This document shows positions 37,370-46,376 of a stretch of DNA of 64,000 nt, piece after piece. The first letter of the stretch is position 1. Each line of letters begins with the position of its first letter. Both the position numbers and the translations under genes were made by a program. The stretch is from Gammaproteobacteria bacterium RIFCSPHIGHO2_12_FULL_35_23 (GTDB lineage Bacteria; Pseudomonadota; Gammaproteobacteria; UBA12402), in NCBI GenBank assembly GCA_001801465.1, contig MGXT01000025.1:62001-126000 (forward strand), given 5' to 3'. Below the pieces are notes generated by a model, which saw only the letters and a program-made list of their open reading frames with translations, was not told the DNA's origin and did no database searches.

Positions 37370-37900
37370 TTAAATTTTAAAGCCTTGACTACTTAAATTA
37401 TTACAAATTTCTTTGGCGATATTTTTAATTGAATGACCATCAGTAGTAAAAACTAAATCTGCTATTTCTTCGTAAAGCCTCGCTCGTTCTTGACGCATTT
37501 CTTGTAAACGAGCTTCAATATTATCAACCTGTAATCCAGGACGATGATCTTTGCGTCTAGTACGAGTCAGCTGCTGCTCGACGGTTGCTTTAAGATAAAT
37601 GACTAACCCTTTTGCTGCTAACAATGTTCTATTTTCTGGTGTGAGAATAGCGCCGCCGCCAGTGGCTAGAATAATATTAGGTATTTCGACCAATTCCTCT
37701 ATGACCTTTTGTTCACGTTTACGAAAACCTTCCTCACCCTCCACATCATAAATCCAGCTAATACTCACTCCAGTACGTTCTTCAATAATGGCATCAGAAT
37801 CATAAAAATCCATTTTTAAAATATCAGCCATTTCCAAACCTACTGTACTTTTACCAGCACCTTCAGGGCCTACCAAAAAAATACTTGTTAATTTTGTCAC
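37370..37900 (-). CDS. aroK: Shikimate kinase AroK
   Basis: This enzyme phosphorylates shikimate in the pathway to chorismate. It shows Walker A FLVGPEGAGKSTVGLEMA, the shikimate-binding DSDAIIEERTGVSISWIYD, ATGGGAILTPENRTLL and the lid R-KDHRPGLQ. The start is uncertain between two GTG codons. I prefer 37898-37900 (MTKLTSIFLVG) because AAGAG then lies 8 nt upstream; the other (37909) adds three residues. In most gammaproteobacteria aroK is flanked by pilQ and aroB. Here the neighbours are PBP1a (divergent) and hemE, so both are missing at this place. Confidence 0.94.
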   Translation of the reverse strand: MTKLTSIFLVGPEGAGKSTVGLEMADILKMDFYDSDAIIEERTGVSISWIYDVEGEEGFRKREQKVIEELVEIPNIILATGGGAILTPENRTLLAAKGLVIYLKATVEQQLTRTRRKDHRPGLQVDNIEARLQEMRQERARLYEEIADLVFTTDGHSIKNIAKEICNNLSSQGFKI

Positions 37901-38097
37901 AATAATCACTCTTGTTTGGCTAATTTTTAACCGTAGCTTAACCTTAAATAGTCGTTTCTGTATAACCTAGTTATTTAAATAAGTTGCCTATTATAGGCAA
38001 AGAGAAAGTAAAAGACACTGCTAGAATGTTATTTGTCTTTACCTTCTTTAAAAGACTTCCTTATAATAAGCAACTTATTAACTATAAAATAAAATAT

Positions 38098-40500
38098 ATG
38101 TCAAAACTTTCTTGGTTAAAACGAATTATCTGGCTAGCTTTAGCCTTTTTTGCTGTCGCTTCATTTGTCATTATCATTACCATTATCTATCTTGAACTAC
38201 ATTTACCTAGCGTAAAAAGAATAAAAGATGTACAACTTCAAGTACCATTACGCGTCTTTACCAGTAATGGTCAATTAATAGCCGAGTTCGGCAGCAAACG
38301 CCGTAATCCCGTAACCTTACAACAGATACCTAAAATTGTAATTGATGCAACGCTAGCAACAGAAGATCAGAGATATTACTACCATTCTGGAGTAGATTTA
38401 TTAGGTTTAGGTCGTGCCGCTGTTGTATTAATACTAACCGGCAAAAAAGAGCAGGGTGGTAGTACTATTACCATGCAAGTTGCAAGAAATTATTTCTTGA
38501 CCCGTAAAAAAACTTTCACACGTAAAATTAGAGAAATATTATTAGCTTACCGAATTGATCACACCTTGAGTAAAAATAAGGTATTAGAGCTTTATTTTAA
38601 TAAAATATTTTATGGAAATCGTGCTTATGGTATTGCTGCTGCTGCGCAAGTTTATTATGGTAAACCACTAAAAAATCTTACTTTAGCCGAAGCAGCTATG
38701 TTAGCAGGCTTACCGCAAGCCCCTTCTTATCTTAATCCCATCATTAACCCTACTGCCGCATTGAAACGCCGCAATCATGTATTAGAACGCATGTATGAAG
38801 AAAGCTATATTACTGCAGCCCAATATCAACAAGCTCTAGCTGAACCATTAACAGCTAAATATCATGGTTTAAAAATAGGTGTTAATGCTCCCTATATTGC
38901 TGAATTAATCCGCAATGAAATGGTTATGAAATATGGAGAAAAAGCTTATACCACTGGCTTAAGAGTTTATACGACGATTAACCCTAAACTTCAAACCTAT
39001 GCGAATATTGCTATACGAAATGGTGTACTGGCTTATGATAAACGTCATGGTTACCGTGGCCCAGTAGAAAATCTTGGCAACACCGTTCCAGCTAACTTAA
39101 CAGTATGGGAAAAAGCACTGTCCAAAATTCCGACTATCAATATATTACAACCTGCTGCAATCATTGCAATTAATGCTGACAATTCAGTGACTGCTCTTTT
39201 ACAATCAGGACAAACAATTACTATTCCTTGGGCTAATATGGCCTGGGCGAGATCACAAACCCTGAAAGGAACTGATGAATATTTAGGAGCCTCGCCTTCA
39301 CAAGCCACTGATATAGTAAAAACTGGTGATGTAATCTATACCAACTTTAGTAAAGGTAGCTGGCAATTAAGTCAAAAGCCTAAGGTAGAAGCAGCTTTAG
39401 TAGCTATTGATCCACAAACTGGTGCTATCTTAGCATTAGTTGGCGGCTTTGATAACAATGCCAGTAGCTTTAATCGTGTGGTTCAAGCTTATCGTCAGCC
39501 TGGCTCCAGCTTTAAACCTTTTATTTATTCTGCGGCGCTAGCCAAAGGCTATACGCTGGCCTCAATGCTCAATGACGCTCCCATTGTCATTCCAACCAAT
39601 AGCTTACTCGGACTATGGCGACCTGAAAATGACACACATAAATTTTATGGCATGACTAGTCTTAAAACGGCTTTAATACAATCCAGAAATCTAGTATCTA
39701 TTCGTTTACTGCAGCTCATTGGTATTCCCTATGCTATTAATTATGTAACTCGTTTTGGTTTTAATGCTGACCAACTACCCCAAGAGCTATCTTTAGCTTT
39801 AGGAACTGCTAATGTAACCCCCTTACAAATGGTTATTGCTTATAGTGTCTTTGCCAATGGTGGTTATAAAATAACACCTTACTTAATTGAAAAAATTGCT
39901 AATCGTGATAATAAAATTATTTATAGCGGCCACACACCGACTGTTTGTGATAGTACTTGTCAACAAAACTTAGTTCAAAATAATCAAGGACAAACTAATT
40001 CCTCTACTAATTTTGCCCCACAAGTTATTACTTCCCAAAATGCGTTTTTAATGACGCAGGCTTTAAAAGCCGTTATCACTGGTGGAACTGGAAAACCAGC
40101 ATTAGTTTTGCATCGTGAAGATTTAGCAGGCAAAACCGGTACCACGAATGAAAAAGTAGATGCTTGGTTTTCTGGCTATAATAATCACTTGGTTGTTACC
40201 ACTTGGATGGGCTTTGATCAACCCAAGCCTCTTTATGAATATGGAGATCAAGCCGCTTTACCAGTTTGGATTAATTTCATGAAATTAGCTTTAAAAAATC
40301 AACCTCTAGCTGATTTACCTGAACCACCAGGCATTATTTCTGTAAGGATTAACCCAGCTACTGGTAAAACTGCAGGCTCCAATGATACGACTGCTACTTT
40401 TGAATATTTTATTGCAGGCACTGTTCCTCAAGCTTCTAGTCCGAGCTTACCTGCTGCAAATCCTAATACCCCTACTAATTCAGAAGAAGGCGTTTATTAA
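38098..40500 (+). CDS. mrcA: Penicillin-binding protein 1A, bifunctional
   Basis: This protein makes and cross-links peptidoglycan at the inner membrane. I placed the start at the ATG at 38098 (MSKLSWLKRIIWLALAFFAV), which gives the expected short cytoplasmic tail and one membrane helix and a length near 800. An open frame reaches up to 37984 but its extra residues are untypical. The glycosyltransferase domain shows ATEDQRYYYHSGVD (catalytic Glu), QGGSTITMQVARNY and RKIREILLAY. The transpeptidase domain has the SxxK motif PGSSFKPF, SRN as SxN, and AGKTGTTNEKVDAWF. The C-terminus is short. It is divergent from aroK. The pilMNOPQ genes that usually lie between are absent. Confidence 0.95.
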   Translation: MSKLSWLKRIIWLALAFFAVASFVIIITIIYLELHLPSVKRIKDVQLQVPLRVFTSNGQLIAEFGSKRRNPVTLQQIPKIVIDATLATEDQRYYYHSGVDLLGLGRAAVVLILTGKKEQGGSTITMQVARNYFLTRKKTFTRKIREILLAYRIDHTLSKNKVLELYFNKIFYGNRAYGIAAAAQVYYGKPLKNLTLAEAAMLAGLPQAPSYLNPIINPTAALKRRNHVLERMYEESYITAAQYQQALAEPLTAKYHGLKIGVNAPYIAELIRNEMVMKYGEKAYTTGLRVYTTINPKLQTYANIAIRNGVLAYDKRHGYRGPVENLGNTVPANLTVWEKALSKIPTINILQPAAIIAINADNSVTALLQSGQTITIPWANMAWARSQTLKGTDEYLGASPSQATDIVKTGDVIYTNFSKGSWQLSQKPKVEAALVAIDPQTGAILALVGGFDNNASSFNRVVQAYRQPGSSFKPFIYSAALAKGYTLASMLNDAPIVIPTNSLLGLWRPENDTHKFYGMTSLKTALIQSRNLVSIRLLQLIGIPYAINYVTRFGFNADQLPQELSLALGTANVTPLQMVIAYSVFANGGYKITPYLIEKIANRDNKIIYSGHTPTVCDSTCQQNLVQNNQGQTNSSTNFAPQVITSQNAFLMTQALKAVITGGTGKPALVLHREDLAGKTGTTNEKVDAWFSGYNNHLVVTTWMGFDQPKPLYEYGDQAALPVWINFMKLALKNQPLADLPEPPGIISVRINPATGKTAGSNDTTATFEYFIAGTVPQASSPSLPAANPNTPTNSEEGVY

Positions 40501-41705
40501 TGAGACGAAACTGATCTGGCAGATGGTTTGGTTAATTCTGAGGGAGCTGCTGGTGTAGATCTTGAAACTGATCCTCTAAAAAACCCTGCCTCTCTAACAG
40601 TTGTTGCTGTTGATTTGGCTCTGGCCTCATGGTTTGGGCTTAAGTGAATAGGTTCCTTTACTTTACAATACTGTTTGACGCTTGCTAAAATCTCATCATA
40701 AGCTCTTGGAACACCAATAATGAAACCAAAAACAAGAGCACTCATAGCAATATTTAAATGCAGTCCCCGGGTAAACATTAAATGGCCATGCATAGACCAA
40801 GCATCTTTAATAGCCTGAGCTAAGAATCTTGATAAGTTTTCATTGAGTGCCGCCTGTTTCAACATTAATCTAATTAATATTTCTAAGGGATTTTTAATCA
40901 AACCAAACCCCAAACTTATTATACTTACAGCGATTATTTGACTATTAAGAACACTATAACCTTTAGCAACTAAGCTTGCTTCTAAGGCTGGATTGGCTCC
41001 TAACAAAAAACTTGCCTGCGCAATAGCCAAAGGATACCGTACACTACTTGCAACAAAACTTGCTCTTAAAATTTGTCGCATTTTCATTATTGGATTAGAC
41101 AGAATAACTTCAGGTAATTGTGCTCCTTTTCTAAAAACTGTTATGCGCGCCCAATGACCCAAACTAGTAATAAAAGCATCAACACTAGCAACACTTAAGA
41201 TTAAAGATAAAGTGGTTATTTTTTTATTACCACTTAAGTGTTTATGCTCTTCTAGGCTAGGTGTTATTAAACTCTCTTCAGAGCTCACATCTTCTTTTAC
41301 CACTGAGCCTATTTGAGTATTGGCATTACGCGCTAAAGAAGTTCTTACATTGGAAGCAATGATAATAGGTGCCATTGTCGTCACATTAGTTTGCAAACCA
41401 GCGTGTGCCGCTAATAAACGTAAAGTTAAATATCCACCCGGAATACTGATTAATACAGGCGTGACTGTTAAGGAAACTAACAGCTTAGAAATAGGATGCT
41501 CTAAAATTTTAATAATATCTTCTGACAAAGATTTTTGAGGATATGGCTCTTTATCTAGCAAACCATAATCAACTAGTCTTAAACGAAACGCCTGGCCAGT
41601 AAAGCCAGTCGGTAAAATCGCTCGTCGACATTCCGTAGGTAATAAAGAAAGACCTATAGCAGTTGCTAAGGGAGTTGCAGCTAACAGCATAATGTGTACA
41701 CGCAT
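40497..41705 (-). CDS. Six-helix membrane protein, mitochondrial-carrier-like (tentative)
   Basis: The 402-residue protein starts at the ATG at 41703-41705 (AAGG 8 nt upstream); a GTG three codons earlier is the alternative. I count six hydrophobic helices. The odd-numbered ones end in motifs like the carrier signature Px[D/E]xx[K/R]: PTECRR after helix 1, SVDAFI after helix 3, PLEILIR after helix 5. The last repeat continues into DAWSMHGHLMFTRGLHLNI before helix 6 and AYDEI, which resembles the carrier pattern W...G...LFRG...N, then YE. Motifs in repeat 2 are degenerate and a 60-residue polar loop interrupts repeat 1. The C-terminal 55 residues are Ser/Arg/Pro-rich and disordered. Legionella LncP is a precedent. 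It ends 4 bp inside the mrcA stop. Confidence 0.5.
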   Translation of the reverse strand: MRVHIMLLAATPLATAIGLSLLPTECRRAILPTGFTGQAFRLRLVDYGLLDKEPYPQKSLSEDIIKILEHPISKLLVSLTVTPVLISIPGGYLTLRLLAAHAGLQTNVTTMAPIIIASNVRTSLARNANTQIGSVVKEDVSSEESLITPSLEEHKHLSGNKKITTLSLILSVASVDAFITSLGHWARITVFRKGAQLPEVILSNPIMKMRQILRASFVASSVRYPLAIAQASFLLGANPALEASLVAKGYSVLNSQIIAVSIISLGFGLIKNPLEILIRLMLKQAALNENLSRFLAQAIKDAWSMHGHLMFTRGLHLNIAMSALVFGFIIGVPRAYDEILASVKQYCKVKEPIHLSPNHEARAKSTATTVREAGFFRGSVSRSTPAAPSELTKPSARSVSSH

Positions 41706-41781
41706 AGTAATCACCTTGTTATTATTTTAATTAACTATTGATTATTTTGAGGAATATAGGAGTTTTAAATGTAATACTGAG

Positions 41782-41964
41782 CTAAAATTTCTCCCAAAGA
41801 TCCTGTTTTGAAGCTTCTTGCTTGTTATCTCTTAATTGAACAATTTTTAAATGCTTTGCCATTTCATGAGCTTGCGAAGCACTAGGTTGGGGATGAATGC
41901 TATCAAAGGTTTTTAAAAAAACATCGAGTTCGCTTACATAATTGGTAAGCCTTTTTTTAAACAT
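41782..41964 (-). CDS. Small conserved-looking hypothetical protein, 60 aa
   Basis: This is a short charged helical protein (MFKKRLTNYVSELDVFLKTF, then SIHPQPSASQAHEMAKH) with a good AAGG ribosome site before its ATG at 41962-41964. Similar short proteins with the pattern ...DxFLxxFDxxHPxxSxSQ... occur, I believe, in Legionella and Coxiella, with no known role. It stands alone between the carrier-like gene and an MFS gene. The pattern of Lys/Glu/Gln codons matches neighbouring genes. Confidence 0.55.
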   Translation of the reverse strand: MFKKRLTNYVSELDVFLKTFDSIHPQPSASQAHEMAKHLKIVQLRDNKQEASKQDLWEKF

Positions 41965-42182
41965 ACTTGGCCTTTTTGCTTATCTCAAAATAATTTTTAT
42001 ACAATTTTAAGTTTTTAATTGTTGAAGATCAATAAAATGTTCCTTTTTTATTACTTTAACCAATTTGTTTATATTTTTTTCATATATGCTTGTTGTTTTT
42101 TAATTAAGAAAAATAATTTGGCACTTAACGCCCGCCTGCTAATTCGTTACAATGGCTTTATCCTAATATTGAGGGCTTAATC

Positions 42183-43508
42183 ATGACCCGTATATCCTCT
42201 GTTCGCTCCACCCGAACACCTTGGTTGGTTTGTCTATCTGCCGCATTATTTTTCTATTATGTCTTTTTTCAATTAGCTATGTTTAATACTATTAGTAGCC
42301 ATTTAATGCAAACCTTCAATCTCAACGCTACCAGTCTTGGTTATTTGTCCTCTAGCTATTTTTTTGCTGATGCATTATTAATTATTCCAGCAGGAATTTT
42401 ATTAGATCGCTTTTCTACTCGGACAATTGCTTTATCAATGATGACGGCCTGTGTTATTTCAACTTATATTTTTTCTGTTACCCATTCTTATTTTTTAGCG
42501 CTTTTGTGTCGGGCTTTGACTGGTGCTGGTAACGCTTTTGCATTTTTAACCAGCATGCAACTTGCTTCTCGCTGGCTACCTCCCAAAAGATTGGCTTTAG
42601 GAATAGGGCTTATTATCACCACTATTATGTTAGGCGGAATTGTGGCACAAACTCCTTTAGCGCTTTTAACCAGTGCCATTGGTTGGCGAAGCGCTATGGT
42701 TATTAATGCAACACTTGGTTTATTCTTTTTAGCCTTTATGTATTATCAATTACAAGATTATCCGCTTGAGTATCATCATTCAGCTACGCTAACCCAAAAT
42801 AGAACTCTATTTTCTAACTTAAAGACAGCGCTTAAAAGCTCTCAAAATTGGTTTTGCGCAGGGTTTGTCGCTTTTATGAACTTACCTATTTCACTATTAG
42901 GAGAACTTTGGGGCGTCATGTATTTAACTCAAACCCATCATCTATCGATGACAACGGCAACTAATATTACCAGTATGATGTTCATTGGGATGATTATTGG
43001 TTCCCCTTGCATGGGCTGGTTATCAGATAAAATGCAAAGACGTCGCATCCCTATGATCATGAGCGCAGTTTTTATCTTAGCAATTGTAGGACTAATTGCC
43101 TATATTAATATTACTTCTGCTATTCTATTGGGAAGTCTATTTTTTATATTAGGTTTATTAGCCAGCGCTCAAGTTATCAGTTATCCAACTATTGCTGAAA
43201 GCAACTCTTTAGCAATCACTGGAACCGCTATGAGCACAGTTGCGATTTTTTTAAATATTGTGAGTTTTATTGCACAGCCTCTCTTTGGTTGGTTAATTCA
43301 TTTAGGCTGGAATGGTATGAAAATTAATAATACTCCCATCTATTCTGCTGCTAATTTCCATTTAGCTATGTTACTGTTACCCCTTGCTTTTATTATTAGC
43401 TTATTCATTGCTTTGAAGGTAAAAGAAACTTACTGCAGACATAAAAATCAAGTTTCTGAACCCATATCAGAACTTACCCTTAATGAATTAGAACTAATTT
43501 CCAATTAA
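42183..43508 (+). CDS. MFS transporter, substrate unknown
   Basis: This 441-residue inner-membrane transporter has 12 predicted helices. Motif A-like sequence appears as AGILLDRFSTRTIALSMM (about 73-90) and in the second half as MGWLSDKMQRRRIPMIM (about 278-294). Helix 4-5 shows GAGNAFAFLTSMQLASRWLP. The charged N-terminal RISSVRSTRTPW precedes helix 1. It looks like the many Legionella/Coxiella metabolite-type MFS proteins, such as those that take up amino acids or sugars acids, but the substrate cannot be named. tag follows after 2 bp, so the pair is cotranscribed. Confidence 0.85.
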   Translation: MTRISSVRSTRTPWLVCLSAALFFYYVFFQLAMFNTISSHLMQTFNLNATSLGYLSSSYFFADALLIIPAGILLDRFSTRTIALSMMTACVISTYIFSVTHSYFLALLCRALTGAGNAFAFLTSMQLASRWLPPKRLALGIGLIITTIMLGGIVAQTPLALLTSAIGWRSAMVINATLGLFFLAFMYYQLQDYPLEYHHSATLTQNRTLFSNLKTALKSSQNWFCAGFVAFMNLPISLLGELWGVMYLTQTHHLSMTTATNITSMMFIGMIIGSPCMGWLSDKMQRRRIPMIMSAVFILAIVGLIAYINITSAILLGSLFFILGLLASAQVISYPTIAESNSLAITGTAMSTVAIFLNIVSFIAQPLFGWLIHLGWNGMKINNTPIYSAANFHLAMLLLPLAFIISLFIALKVKETYCRHKNQVSEPISELTLNELELISN

Positions 43509-43510
43509 CC

Positions 43511-44083
43511 ATGAAACGTTGTGACTGGGCACTAACTGATCCACTTTCACTTCAATATCATGATGAAGAATGGGGAAACCCTTGCTTTGAAGATAAGCGG
43601 CTTTTTGAATTTTTAATTCTAGAAGGAGCCCAAGCTGGCTTAAGTTGGCGAACCATTTTACAAAAGCGTGAAAATTTTAGATTAGCTTATAATGATTTTG
43701 ATGCCACTAAAATCGCATGCTACAATTCAAAAAAAATTAATTCTTTGCTGAACAACTCCGGTATTATTCGTAATAAATTAAAAATTGAAAGCACTATTCA
43801 AAATGCTCGAGGTTATTTAGCTATCCAACAAGAGTTTGGCGGTTTTAGTGATTATCTCTGGCGCTTTGTAGAGGGAAAACCTATTATTAATCATTGGCGT
43901 AAAATGGCTGAAGTCCCTGCAAAAACTACTTTATCAGATCAGTTAAGTAAGGATTTAAAACAAAGAAAATTTAATTTTGTTGGTAGCACAATTTGTTATG
44001 CATACATGCAAGCTGTTGGTATGGTCAATGATCATCTAATTGGCTGCGTTGCTAGAACTAAGAAAACGAAAAAAATACGGTAG
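43511..44083 (+). CDS. tag: DNA-3-methyladenine glycosylase I, Tag
   Basis: This base-excision repair enzyme removes 3-methyladenine from alkylated DNA. The 190 residues fit Tag. They open MKRCDWALTDPLSLQYHDEE (zinc-site Cys4 and His, and EWG), then ILEGAQAGLSWRTILQKREN (about 36-55) with the family's helix-hairpin-helix, NFVGSTICYAYMQAVGMVND (about 156-175) and HLIGC. It lacks nothing essential that I can see. Its last 48 bp overlap the 3' end of the convergent bcr-type gene, an unusually long tail-to-tail overlap. Confidence 0.95.
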   Translation: MKRCDWALTDPLSLQYHDEEWGNPCFEDKRLFEFLILEGAQAGLSWRTILQKRENFRLAYNDFDATKIACYNSKKINSLLNNSGIIRNKLKIESTIQNARGYLAIQQEFGGFSDYLWRFVEGKPIINHWRKMAEVPAKTTLSDQLSKDLKQRKFNFVGSTICYAYMQAVGMVNDHLIGCVARTKKTKKIR

Positions 44084-45244
44084 CATAATTATAAATGTTA
44101 AGAAGCCTAGCAAAAGATAAACCAATGCCAAGGATAATTGACTGTTGACATTAAAATAAGCTACCAAAGCACTGATCACTACTATACCTAATACCACAAT
44201 ACAACCAAATAAAGAACTCACTGTGCCGGCAGCTGAAGGAAATATCATTAAAGTACTCGTTAAACAATTAGCAAAAATAAATCCTTGGCCTATTTGTAGT
44301 AAACAAGTAGCCAATAATATAGTTGTAATGTTAAACCAACCTAAGCCAGCAAATCCTAATAAAGCTAGCGCAGAAATTAACATAAGAATAATACCAAATT
44401 TTAATAAAGTTAAAGTTTGATAATAATTTAACAATAATCCATTAAGAAAGGTTCCTACTGTATAAGCCACTCCTACAATCAATATTAAAGTACCATACAA
44501 GGAAGCGCTCACACGTAGTAAATTTTGGAAAATAAACGGGCCAACAATACTAAATGCTATCACTGCCCCCCAGCTAAAAATCACACAAGCAACAAATCTT
44601 AAGAAACGAATATCTGTCAGAATATGTAAATAATCTATAATAAGTTTTTTAAAACATATTTTTTCTACTTCGGTTTTATTAAGGGTTTCAGGTAACCAAA
44701 TCCACAACAAAAATAAGGTAATCACAGCATAGCCCATCATGATATAAAAATTCATTTGCCAACCTAAATATTGTTGAATAAATCCACCTAAGGCAGGCGC
44801 TAAAATAGGCACTAAAGACCAAATCAATGACCCGTAAGTTACCCGTCTAGCCAATTGTTCGCCAACAAAAACATCTTTCCAGATAGCATTGGTTACTACA
44901 AAAATAGCTCCGCCACCTAACCCTTGTAATAATCGACCTGCAAATAATAAATAAATATCTCGACTCGCCACACACAAAATACTACTCAAAATAAATAATA
45001 GTAACCCAAACTGGATTATTGGTTTACGACCTAAACGATCAGTCAAAAAGCCATAAAATAACTGGGAAATTCCTAAACCTATGATGTAAAAAGTAAACGT
45101 TAATTGTAAATCTGCACTATTAGTCTGTAGGCTTAGCACCATAGAGGGTAAAGAAGGCAGGTAAATATCAATAGCAATTTGGCTAGAGGGAATAGCAAAT
45201 AATACTAAAAATGTCAGCAGGGTTTGATTAATTACTTTAACCAT
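44036..45244 (-). CDS. Bcr/CflA family multidrug MFS exporter
   Basis: This 402-residue, 12-helix drug exporter of the DHA1 Bcr/CflA group begins with PSSQIAIDIYLPSLPSMVLS (helix 1, the family's D-Y-PS-P). Motif A is FYGFLTDRLGRKPIIQFGLL (about 62-81), and motif C-like LAPALGGFIQQYLGWQMNFY lies near 135-160. Members export bicyclomycin, chloramphenicol and other compounds by proton antiport. It is a single-gene unit on the minus strand that overlaps tag by 48 bp at its 3' end. Confidence 0.9.
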   Translation of the reverse strand: MVKVINQTLLTFLVLFAIPSSQIAIDIYLPSLPSMVLSLQTNSADLQLTFTFYIIGLGISQLFYGFLTDRLGRKPIIQFGLLLFILSSILCVASRDIYLLFAGRLLQGLGGGAIFVVTNAIWKDVFVGEQLARRVTYGSLIWSLVPILAPALGGFIQQYLGWQMNFYIMMGYAVITLFLLWIWLPETLNKTEVEKICFKKLIIDYLHILTDIRFLRFVACVIFSWGAVIAFSIVGPFIFQNLLRVSASLYGTLILIVGVAYTVGTFLNGLLLNYYQTLTLLKFGIILMLISALALLGFAGLGWFNITTILLATCLLQIGQGFIFANCLTSTLMIFPSAAGTVSSLFGCIVVLGIVVISALVAYFNVNSQLSLALVYLLLGFLTFIIMLPYFFRFLSSSNAAN

Positions 45245-45447
45245 TCAATATACTTATTAACATTGGGTAAAAATAAGAGTTAAATTTTTATATTTTTTCT
45301 CTAAGCTTGTCACTGTTGGAGTATAACATTAAAGATAAGCTTAGAGGTAGATGAAACAGTAAATTTAGACTAGTTCAATTAATGGGCAGTGTTTAATTTA
45401 TAAATTGCTGCTTATAACTCAACACTTATTCATTTTTGTATTTGTTG

Positions 45448-46194
45448 CTAACAAATACAACATCTATTACAGCAACCTTTGGTTGATCTTTGCGATTTTT
45501 CTACTTGACCAAACAACAGTCTTTTTTGGGCAGTTTTAGCAAAAATACCTTCTAATAAAGCTGGGGAAGAAGTGGGTCTCATACTTACTGGAAGAGCAGG
45601 CGTAGGACTAGGAGAAATAAGTGCTTCATGCTCTCTTGCAACTAAAGCTGTTTGGATCGCCGTTCTAATATCAACCCTCAGACTTCTAATACTACCTTCA
45701 TTTGCCAAAAAGCTTACTACATTCCATAAACTATAATAGAAACTATCTGCAGCAGAATATTGATAACCTAGCAACTCTTTGGGGCGTAAATCAACTAAAT
45801 AATCTCTATTCCATAATTCGGTTACTAATCTCTGCGCATCTCTCACGGCACTTGCTAAAATTCTGCCCTTTGCTGCAATCACTGACAAAGCATATCTTCC
45901 AGACACTTCATAGGTCATCACTGTACCATACCAATAAGCCTGACCTTCTTCATTTATATAATATTTTAGTAATCCTAGTGATTTACCTACTGTCAGTTCA
46001 TTAATTTTTCTGGTTAGCTCTAAAGAACAATGACTAGTATTATTTTGCAATTCAACGCTTACAGCAGTGGTATTCGCAAGAGGATTTAAATAATTGCTTA
46101 AGCTAGCAAGTACTCTTTCAAAATCTGTTGTTTCAATTTCATCTGGACTTACTACTAAATCTCTTCTTGCTAAAAGCTCACTGATTGTTGGCAT
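45448..46194 (-). CDS. Orphan protein with cysteine-rich C-terminus ending CxC
   Basis: The family is unknown. The product has 248 residues from the second of two adjacent ATGs (46192-46194), which has GAGGAG 6 nt upstream; the first ATG adds one residue. The body is soluble and mixed alpha/beta (TISELLARRDLVVSPDEIET, YGTVMTYEVSGRYALSVIAA). A Pro/Ser-rich linker (SPSPTPALPVSMRPTSS) leads to a basic tail KSQRSTKGCCNRCCIC at the very end. A C-terminal CxC or CC preceded by further cysteines is the kind of site host geranylgeranyl and palmitoyl transferases modify. Legionella effectors exploit host prenylation through CAAX boxes. That this protein is such an effector is inference. Confidence 0.6.
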   Translation of the reverse strand: MPTISELLARRDLVVSPDEIETTDFERVLASLSNYLNPLANTTAVSVELQNNTSHCSLELTRKINELTVGKSLGLLKYYINEEGQAYWYGTVMTYEVSGRYALSVIAAKGRILASAVRDAQRLVTELWNRDYLVDLRPKELLGYQYSAADSFYYSLWNVVSFLANEGSIRSLRVDIRTAIQTALVAREHEALISPSPTPALPVSMRPTSSPALLEGIFAKTAQKRLLFGQVEKSQRSTKGCCNRCCIC

Positions 46195-46274
46195 CATTAA
46201 CTCCTCTAAATAAAATTAATAACATTAACCAGGTATTAACTAGAAAAATTAATTGATATAGTCAACTGCTTTCG

Positions 46275-46310
46275 ATAGTTTTCCTATAAAAAAAATTATA
46301 GGAATACTAT
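46275..46310. terminator. Stem-loop, probable terminator of the SDR gene
   Basis: The arms ATAGT-T-TTCCTATA (46275-46288) and TATAGGAA-T-ACTAT (46297-46310) pair with one T-T mismatch around an A-rich loop. It lies between two minus-strand genes, after the SDR stop. The U tract is poor, so efficiency is uncertain. Confidence 0.5.
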
Positions 46311-46376
46311 TTATAATCTAGATTAGTAAACAATGAAATTGTAGCAGATTATCAAGTGAATGTCTGCTCTTTATGT

